64,000 nucleotides of DNA from the NCBI GenBank assembly GCA_901456055.1, contig CABDWT010000012.1:90367-154366 (forward strand), written 5' to 3'. Made by a program: the position numbers and the translations under genes. Positions 58,765 to 64,000 of the stretch are shown here, piece by piece (position 1 is the stretch's first letter; each line of letters starts with the position of its first letter). A model generated the notes under the pieces. That model was not told where the DNA came from and searched no databases. It saw nothing but the letters and a program-made list of their open reading frames with translations. This stretch comes from Phytobacter ursingii (GTDB taxonomy: Bacteria > Pseudomonadota > Gammaproteobacteria > Enterobacterales > Enterobacteriaceae).

Positions 58765-59631
58765 ATGCATATCACACTACGGCAGCTCGAAGTTTTCGCC
58801 GAGGTGCTCAAGAGCGGTTCCACGACGCAGGCCTCGCAAATGCTGGCCTTATCGCAATCGGCGGTCAGCGCCGCGCTCACCGACCTCGAAGGGCAACTCA
58901 GCGTTCAGCTTTTCGATCGTGTTGGTAAGCGGCTGGTGGTGAACGAACATGGCCGTTTGCTCTATCCACGCGCACTGGCGCTGCTGGAGCAGGCGACGGA
59001 AATTGAACAACTGTTTCGTGAAGAAAACGGGGCAATCCGCGTCTACGCCAGCAGTACGATTGGTAACTACATCCTGCCGGAAATCATTGCCCATTATCGA
59101 CGAGATTTTCCTCAATTGCCGCTGGATATGAGCGTAGGCAACAGCCAGGACGTTATTAATGCGGTGGCTGATTTTCGCGTCGATATCGGTCTGATTGAAG
59201 GACCCTGCCATACGGCCGAGATCATTGCGGAACCCTGGCTTGAAGATGAACTGGTGGTGTTCGCGCCGCCGGATTCCCCGCTGTTGCAGGAGGACGTCAC
59301 GCTGGCGCGCCTGGCCGCCGCGCCGTGGATCCTGCGTGAGCGTGGCTCCGGTACGCGCGAAATTGTCGATTACCTGCTGCTGTCTCATTTGCCTGAATTT
59401 CATCTCGGCATGGAGCTTGGCAACTCCGAGGCTATCAAACATGCCGTGCGCCACGGGCTTGGCATCAGTTGTCTGTCGCGGCGCGTGATTGCCGAACAGC
59501 TTGATGCGGGTTCATTGGTGGAAGTCCCTGTTCCACTGCCTCGTCTGGTGCGCACTTTGTGGCGCATTCATCACCGTCAAAAGCATCTTTCCAGTGCACT
59601 GAATCGTTTTTTGCGTTATTGCGAAATTTGA
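58765..59631 (+). CDS. yeiE: LysR-type transcriptional regulator YeiE
   Basis: 288-aa LTTR (293 in E. coli). N-terminal HTH ([19 protein letters not shown]...[16 protein letters not shown]), linker helix, and a periplasmic-binding-like effector domain (~90-288). YeiE has been described as a sulfite-responsive regulator and as a regulator of lysP and iron homeostasis in other enterics. Divergent from yeiH. Imperfect hairpin at ~59644-59678 follows its stop. Confidence 0.93.
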   Translation: MHITLRQLEVFAEVLKSGSTTQASQMLALSQSAVSAALTDLEGQLSVQLFDRVGKRLVVNEHGRLLYPRALALLEQATEIEQLFREENGAIRVYASSTIGNYILPEIIAHYRRDFPQLPLDMSVGNSQDVINAVADFRVDIGLIEGPCHTAEIIAEPWLEDELVVFAPPDSPLLQEDVTLARLAAAPWILRERGSGTREIVDYLLLSHLPEFHLGMELGNSEAIKHAVRHGLGISCLSRRVIAEQLDAGSLVEVPVPLPRLVRTLWRIHHRQKHLSSALNRFLRYCEI

Positions 59632-59643
59632 TTGCACCAATAA

Positions 59644-59678
59644 CAGGCGGCTGCACCATTCTGGTGTGCCGCTGCCTG
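59644..59678 (+). terminator. possible yeiE terminator hairpin
   Basis: AGGCGGCTGCACCA pairs with TGGTGTGCCGCTGCCT with two mismatches across a 3-base loop. There is no U run, so function is uncertain. Confidence 0.4.
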
Positions 59679-59809
59679 GCTTAATCTCTCCTTTATAACC
59701 GCTTAACTCCCGCTGTAGCAGGCGCGACAGTGTTTTTATCGCTTTGGCACATTAGTTGCAAAAAGTGATTCAAAGAATCTTTTGTTTCACGAGCGATGAG
59801 GTGACAAGA

Positions 59810-60595
59810 ATGAAGAAATGGATGATGGCGGCAGCGGGTGCGGCATTAATGTTGTCCAGTGCGGGGCAGGCGATGGCCGATCAGCTACAGGATATTCAAA
59901 AACGCGGCGTACTGCGTGTGGCTGTACCGCAGGACTTTCCGCCGTTTGGCTCCGTGGGAACCGATCTCAAGCCGCAGGGCTACGATATCGATATGGCGGA
60001 GTATCTGGCTAAAGAGATGAAGGTGAAGGTGGAACTGGTGCCGGTGACCAGCGCTAACCGGGTGCCTTACCTGCAAACCAATAAAGTTGATCTGGTTATC
60101 TCCAGCCTCGGTAAGAATGCTGAGCGTGAAAAAGTGATCGACTTTAGCCGCGCCTATGCGCCGTTCTTCCTCGGGGTGTTTGGCCCGAAAGACGCCACAC
60201 TGGCGGATGCTGCCGCGCTGAGCGGTAAGTCGATCGGGGTCACTCGCGGCGCGGTGGAAGACATGGTGTTAAGCGATCTGGCGCCAAAAGATGCCGAGGT
60301 CAAACGCTACGAAGATAACAACACCACCATCTCTGCCTATCTTTCCGGGCAGGTTCAGTACATGGCGACGGGTAACGTTGTGGTGGCCGCGATTGCCCGC
60401 CAGAACCCGGAAAAAGCGCCGGTCAGCAAATTTATGCTTAAAGATTCGCCGTGCTTTATCGGGCTTAAGAAAAACGAGCCTGCGCTGAAAGCCGAGGTCG
60501 ACAAGTTGATTGAACAGGCGCTGAAAGATGGCACGCTCAATAATTTCTCGCAGAAATGGATGCAGGCACCGCTGCCCGCCACCCTGGGCGTGTAA
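59810..60595 (+). CDS. periplasmic amino-acid-binding protein of an ABC importer
   Basis: Extracellular solute-binding protein of family 3 for polar amino acids. 261 aa from the ATG at 59810 with GAGGTGA upstream; the longer frame to 59756 has no ribosome-binding site. Signal peptide 1-23 ends AMA before DQLQDIQK. The family motif GVLRVAVPQDFPPFG is followed by the ligand-binding domain, including DFSRAYAPFF and DNNTTISAYLSG. First of four genes in an operon; the next gene starts nine bases after its stop. The exact ligand is not evident. Confidence 0.88.
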   Translation: MKKWMMAAAGAALMLSSAGQAMADQLQDIQKRGVLRVAVPQDFPPFGSVGTDLKPQGYDIDMAEYLAKEMKVKVELVPVTSANRVPYLQTNKVDLVISSLGKNAEREKVIDFSRAYAPFFLGVFGPKDATLADAAALSGKSIGVTRGAVEDMVLSDLAPKDAEVKRYEDNNTTISAYLSGQVQYMATGNVVVAAIARQNPEKAPVSKFMLKDSPCFIGLKKNEPALKAEVDKLIEQALKDGTLNNFSQKWMQAPLPATLGV

Positions 60596-60604
60596 GGGTC
60601 TGGC

Positions 60605-61270
60605 ATGACGACAACGCTAGATTTTGCCGCGCTGTGGCCTTTCTGGCCACAGCTACTTGCGGGGCTTTGGACCACGATAACGTTAACCATTCTGGCAACC
60701 ATCGGCGGTGTGTCTCTCGGCATTCTGGGCGCGGCGCTGCGTAGCGGTAAGCCCACGCTGGCGAGCCATATCTGGGGGGCGTATGTCGAGCTTATTCGTA
60801 ATACGCCGTTTGTGGTGCAGCTCTTTTTTATCGTTTTCGGCCTGCCCGGCATGGGGCTGAAATTAACGGCAGGCGAGGCGGCGTTGATCGCCATGCTGGT
60901 CAATCTGGGGGCCTACAGTACGGAGATTATCCGCGCCGGGATCCAGGTGGCACCAAAAGGACAATGGGAAGCGGCGCGTGTGCTGGGGTTAACGAAAGCA
61001 CAGACCTTTTTCCGCGTGATCCTGCCGCCGTCGCTACGGCGTATTTATCCGGCGCTGGTCAGCCAGTGCATTATCGTGATGCTGGGATCGTCGGTGGTCT
61101 CGCAGGTTTCCTACGAAGAGCTGACGTTTGCCGCAAACCTGATTCAGTCGCGCACGTTTTTGAGCTTTGAAGTGTATCTGGTCACCACATTGTTGTATCT
61201 GGCGCTTTCACTGTTGATGCGTCAGGTATTGATGGCGGCGGGCAGGAAGTGGTTGGGGAGCGAGAGTTGA
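60605..61270 (+). CDS. amino-acid ABC permease, first subunit
   Basis: 221-aa permease of the HisM/GlnP family. About five helices and the EAA loop EAARVLGLTKAQTFFRVILP that contacts the ATPase. Its TGA overlaps the ATG of the second permease (TGATG), so the two are translationally coupled. Confidence 0.9.
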   Translation: MTTTLDFAALWPFWPQLLAGLWTTITLTILATIGGVSLGILGAALRSGKPTLASHIWGAYVELIRNTPFVVQLFFIVFGLPGMGLKLTAGEAALIAMLVNLGAYSTEIIRAGIQVAPKGQWEAARVLGLTKAQTFFRVILPPSLRRIYPALVSQCIIVMLGSSVVSQVSYEELTFAANLIQSRTFLSFEVYLVTTLLYLALSLLMRQVLMAAGRKWLGSES

Positions 61271-61926
61271 TGAGTACATTTACCGACTGGGATATTCTGC
61301 GCAACCTGCTGCTGGCGGCGCGCTGGACCTTGCTGCTGTCGCTGATCGCCTTTGTCTGCGGCACGCTGGTGACGCTGCCGCTGCTGGTATTACGCATTAG
61401 CCGCTGGCGCTGGCCGAAACGGCTGATTAGCGCATATGCCGCGCTTTTTCAGGGTACACCGCTGCTGATGCAGCTCTTTCTGGCTTTCTTCGGTATTGCC
61501 CTGTTCGGTATTGATGTGAGCCCGTGGACAGCGGCAACGTTGGCGCTGACCCTTTTTACCAGCGCGTTCCTGTTGGATATCTGGTACGGCAGCATTAAGG
61601 CATTGCCGAAAGGGCAGTGGGAGGCCTGTCGCTGTCTGGGGTTAAGTTTTGGTCAGACACTGTTTCGGGTGATTGCGCCGCAGGCTATCCGTATTGCCAT
61701 CGCCCCGACGGTCGGCTTTTCCGTCCAGGTCATTAAAGGCACGGCGCTGGCCTCGATCATCGGCTTTGTCGAACTGACCAAAGCGGGCACCATGCTGAAT
61801 AATGTCACCTTCGCGCCATTTAAAGTGTTTGGCCTGGTCGCACTGGGCTATTTCCTGATGTGTTACCCGCTGTCGCGTTACAGCCGTTATCTGGAGAAGA
61901 AATTCCATGCCGCTCATCACCATTAA
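61270..61926 (+). CDS. amino-acid ABC permease, second subunit
   Basis: 218-aa permease paired with the preceding one. Start at 61270 in TGATG; the frame extends upstream inside the other permease but that is not a start. EAA loop EACRCLGLSFGQTLFRVIAP. Ends with a His-rich tail, and its last 20 bases overlap the ATPase gene. Confidence 0.9.
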   Translation: MSTFTDWDILRNLLLAARWTLLLSLIAFVCGTLVTLPLLVLRISRWRWPKRLISAYAALFQGTPLLMQLFLAFFGIALFGIDVSPWTAATLALTLFTSAFLLDIWYGSIKALPKGQWEACRCLGLSFGQTLFRVIAPQAIRIAIAPTVGFSVQVIKGTALASIIGFVELTKAGTMLNNVTFAPFKVFGLVALGYFLMCYPLSRYSRYLEKKFHAAHHH

Positions 61927-62644
61927 TGACGTGCAAAAATACTATGGCGACAACCACGTGCTCAAAGGCGTAAGCCTGGATATCGAAATGGGTGAAGTAG
62001 TGTCGATCATCGGGCGCAGCGGTTCCGGGAAAAGCACCTTGTTACGCTGTATGAATGGGCTGGAGGGCTACCAGGACGGCAGTATTAAACTTGGCGGGAT
62101 GACGGTAACCGACAGGGAATCGCAGGCGCGTGAGATCAGCCGATCGGTGGGGATGGTATTTCAGAGTTTTAATCTGTTTCCGCATATGACCGCGCTGGAG
62201 AACGTGATGCTGGCGCCGCGGCGGGTGCTGAAATTGCCGGCAGATGAGTGCCGCAAGCTGGCGATCGAGATGCTGGAGAAGGTCGGTCTCGGCGAGCGAA
62301 TTGATTATTATCCGTCCAATTTGTCAGGCGGACAGCAGCAGCGCGTGGCGATTGCCCGTGCGCTGGCGATGAAACCGAAAGTGTTACTGTGCGATGAGAT
62401 AACCTCGGCGCTGGACCCGGAGCTGGTGGGCGAGGTATTACGCGTGCTGGAGCAACTTGCCGCCGAAGGGATGACTCTGATTCTGGTGACCCATGAGATG
62501 AGTTTTGCCCGCGAAGTGGGCGATCGGGTGGTGTTTATGCATCAGGGAAAAGTATGGGAGCAGGGGGAAAGTCAGTCGTTCTTTACCCAGCCGCGTACCC
62601 CTGAGTTGCAGCAATTTATCGCCTCAGTCCGGGGATTGAATTAA
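61907..62644 (+). CDS. amino-acid ABC importer ATPase
   Basis: 245-aa ATPase of the GlnQ/HisP group that energises the importer. Walker A GRSGSGKST, Q loop VFQSFNLFP, signature LSGGQQQR, Walker B LLCDEITSALDPE and switch His in VTHEMSF are intact. Last gene of the four-gene operon. I see no clear terminator after it. Confidence 0.95.
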   Translation: MPLITINDVQKYYGDNHVLKGVSLDIEMGEVVSIIGRSGSGKSTLLRCMNGLEGYQDGSIKLGGMTVTDRESQAREISRSVGMVFQSFNLFPHMTALENVMLAPRRVLKLPADECRKLAIEMLEKVGLGERIDYYPSNLSGGQQQRVAIARALAMKPKVLLCDEITSALDPELVGEVLRVLEQLAAEGMTLILVTHEMSFAREVGDRVVFMHQGKVWEQGESQSFFTQPRTPELQQFIASVRGLN

Positions 62645-63084
62645 GTCTGTGTTTTTTCCCTCACGCTCCCCCCTTCAGGGCGATGGTTTTCTCCCTCCCC
62701 CTGAGGGCTGAGGAATCCCTGGTCATATGACGTTTTACAGCGATGACACCGCGTCATGAGAATAAAACCGTTACCGCGATGACAGGGGCCGGCTGAAAAT
62801 CGATGAGGCGTTGACGGCTGACCGGGGCCGCCCGCAGGGAAGCGGGCGGAGGGGATAGCCTACAAGGATGTAGGCTGGTCCCCGACCCGAAAGTCAGACG
62901 ACATAAGACGAATGCACCGCGCCAGCGGCGATTTTCCTGGCCGGGAGCCCGGGTCGCCAGGGTGGCGGCGGTGAGCCACCCTGGCACGTTCACCGGTTCT
63001 GTCGCGATAGAAAAGCACGGAACATAGGGTGAACGGAATGACCACCAGAGCCGCATTTTCCCCCTCACCCTAATCCTCTCCCTC
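62645..63084. other. highly structured intergenic element
   Basis: GC-rich stretch with an enclosing long stem and three strong internal hairpins. The outer arms are 62775-62792 and 62993-63006 (CCGG, GACAG/CTGTC and CGC/GCG pairing with small bulges). Inner stems are 62828-62835 with 62842-62849 (8 bp), 62857-62864 with 62869-62876 nested in a GGGGA/TCCCC stem, and 62956-62966 with 62975-62985 (11 bp perfect). Shorter repeats of the CCCTCACCCT type flank it. It could be an undescribed structured RNA, a mobile DNA hairpin element or a retron-like msr/msd-type locus without its gene. No gene covers it convincingly; a 126-codon minus-strand frame overlaps it. Confidence 0.5.
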
Positions 63085-64000
63085 TGTACGGTCCGGAGAC
63101 ATGGTAGACAGGTGTTCGGGGACATGGTGAACACTTTTTAACACCCTTTCCCCATGATGATCGACCCCTTTTTCAGGTCGATCATCCCCACTTTCGTGCT
63201 GTACCACCACACTTCATAGCAGCCATCCTCTGCCGTTTCACGCAGGCCCACATATTCACCCCTGAACGCTTTCCCTGCACTCAGGCTCACTCCTTTTATG
63301 CTCAGCTTCCCGCTCACATCCACCTTCCTCACCTCCACGCCCTCATCATAGTCCGGCGGCTGAACCGCCCCGCTGTACTGTCGCGATGACGGCTGATAAC
63401 GTGACGCCGGGACCGCCATGTCCAGCGCTTCATGCGGACGCTCCTGGTTGTAGACCGCGCGCCAGTCGTCGAACACCTGCTGTAACTGGCTGGCGTCCGT
63501 GAACCACCGGCCCTGCAGCACTTCGGCCTTCAGGCTGCGGTGAAAACGTTCCAGTTTGCCCTGCGTCTGCGGATGGTAAGGCCGCGAATGTCCCACCCGG
63601 ATACCCTGGCGCATCAGCCACAGCTCCAGCGCGGTCCAGCTTCCTGTGGTGTCGCCCCAGGGCGCGCCGTTATCCATCGTCATCCGTTCCGGCAGACCGT
63701 AACGTTCAAACACCCTCACCAGTTGCTGCCGGACGGTTGTGAGCCGTTCATCAGGACAGTGTGCGAGGCAGAGTGAGAACCGGGAATGGTCATCCAGCAG
63801 GGTGAGCGGGTGGCAGCGGCCACCGGCAAAAGGAAAGTGGCCTTTAAAATCCATCTGCCAGAGCTGGTTGGGCGCGCTGTGTTCGAAGCGTCCGGAGGCA
63901 GGAATGCCGGGTGTGCCTCCCGGCAGCAGACCGTGGCGGGCCATCAGGTTGTGCACGGTGCTGAACGCGGGCAGAACGTGTCCGCGGTCCTCAAGCCAGC
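63085..64000 (-). mobile_element. IS481-family insertion sequence, right part
   Basis: The element begins near TGTACGGTCCGGAGACATGG at 63085. Two copies of a short GGAGACATGGT/GGGGACATGGT motif lie before the transposase stop. The left end is beyond the window. The boundary is estimated from the TGT terminal dinucleotide rule and is uncertain. Confidence 0.6.
63138..64000 (-). CDS. IS481-family transposase, 5' truncated by window edge
   Basis: Integrase-core DDE transposase running off the right edge; the frame stays open to base 64000, so the start is outside. DDE motifs are MDFKGHF (first Asp), DNGAPWG (second Asp), and QTQGKLERFHRSLKAE (Glu). The C-terminal domain carries the extra KLSIKGVSLSAGKAF segment seen in some IS481 members. 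The C-terminal part in the window is intact. Confidence 0.9.
   Translation of the reverse strand, partial: WLEDRGHVLPAFSTVHNLMARHGLLPGGTPGIPASGRFEHSAPNQLWQMDFKGHFPFAGGRCHPLTLLDDHSRFSLCLAHCPDERLTTVRQQLVRVFERYGLPERMTMDNGAPWGDTTGSWTALELWLMRQGIRVGHSRPYHPQTQGKLERFHRSLKAEVLQGRWFTDASQLQQVFDDWRAVYNQERPHEALDMAVPASRYQPSSRQYSGAVQPPDYDEGVEVRKVDVSGKLSIKGVSLSAGKAFRGEYVGLRETAEDGCYEVWWYSTKVGMIDLKKGSIIMGKGC

Noticed and set aside
62754-63134. 126-codon minus frame over the structured element
   Set aside because: The amino-acid sequence follows the hairpin repeats, has no domain, and no ribosome-binding site was seen.
1-64000. CRISPR array, defence island or prophage
   Set aside because: I saw no regularly spaced repeats, no cas or restriction genes, and no phage structural genes in the window.

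Overview
The window is chromosomal DNA from an enterobacterium. The core genes are close to those of Escherichia and Salmonella and follow their gene order: gyrA-rcsC/rcsB-rcsD-micF-ompC-apbE-ada-alkB-yojI, then mqo, proL-yejM-yejL/yejK, rplY-radD/rsuA-bcr-yejG/yejFEBA-pdeN-mepS-lpxT-yeiR-yeiQ, efpL, yeiW, fruBKA, psuK-psuG-psuT/yeiI-nfo-yeiH/yeiE. gyrA lies directly next to rcsC with no ato genes between them, and an MgtE-type Mg transporter sits beside a SulP transporter. The overall pattern fits Citrobacter or a close relative. This is a judgement from remembered protein sequences and gene order, not a database search.

Region by region. Bases 1-9420 hold the 3' part of gyrA and the Rcs envelope-stress phosphorelay (hybrid kinase RcsC, response regulator RcsB, phosphotransfer protein RcsD), then the antisense RNA MicF divergent from ompC with OmpR boxes between. 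Bases 9421-19976 carry porin, flavinylation (apbE), alkylation repair (ada-alkB), an ABC exporter (yojI), Mg2+ and SulP transporters that converge and overlap, and malate:quinone oxidoreductase. Between mqo and tRNA-Pro(GGG), E. coli K-12 has eco, nap, ccm and narP. Here there are only two small genes, one exported protein of unknown function and one protein resembling the RpoS anti-adaptor IraP.

Bases 21400-41700 are conserved housekeeping: yejM/L/K, ribosomal protein L25, RadD, RsuA, Bcr, the YejABEF peptide transporter, the c-di-GMP phosphodiesterase PdeN, the endopeptidase MepS, LpxT, and the YeiR-YeiQ pair. A mannonate dehydratase gene (uxuA) is divergent from yeiQ, whose product is in the hexuronate/mannitol oxidoreductase family, with UxuR/ExuR-like sites between them.

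Bases 43000-55400 carry efpL, yeiW, two decayed genes (a methylguanine-methyltransferase remnant and a PEP-mutase-family gene with an internal deletion), the fructose PTS operon under Cra-type operators, an accessory patch, and the pseudouridine catabolic operon. The patch contains IS200, a fimbrial-gene remnant and a lone two-domain fimbrial adhesin.

Bases 55400-64000 hold yeiI, nfo, an ERIC repeat, yeiH/yeiE, a four-gene polar amino-acid ABC importer where E. coli has lysP, a highly structured sequence of about 230 bp, and the end of an IS481-family insertion sequence that runs off the window. No CRISPR array or defence island was seen. The least explained items are the IraP-like gene, the structured element at 62775-63006 and the orphan adhesin.
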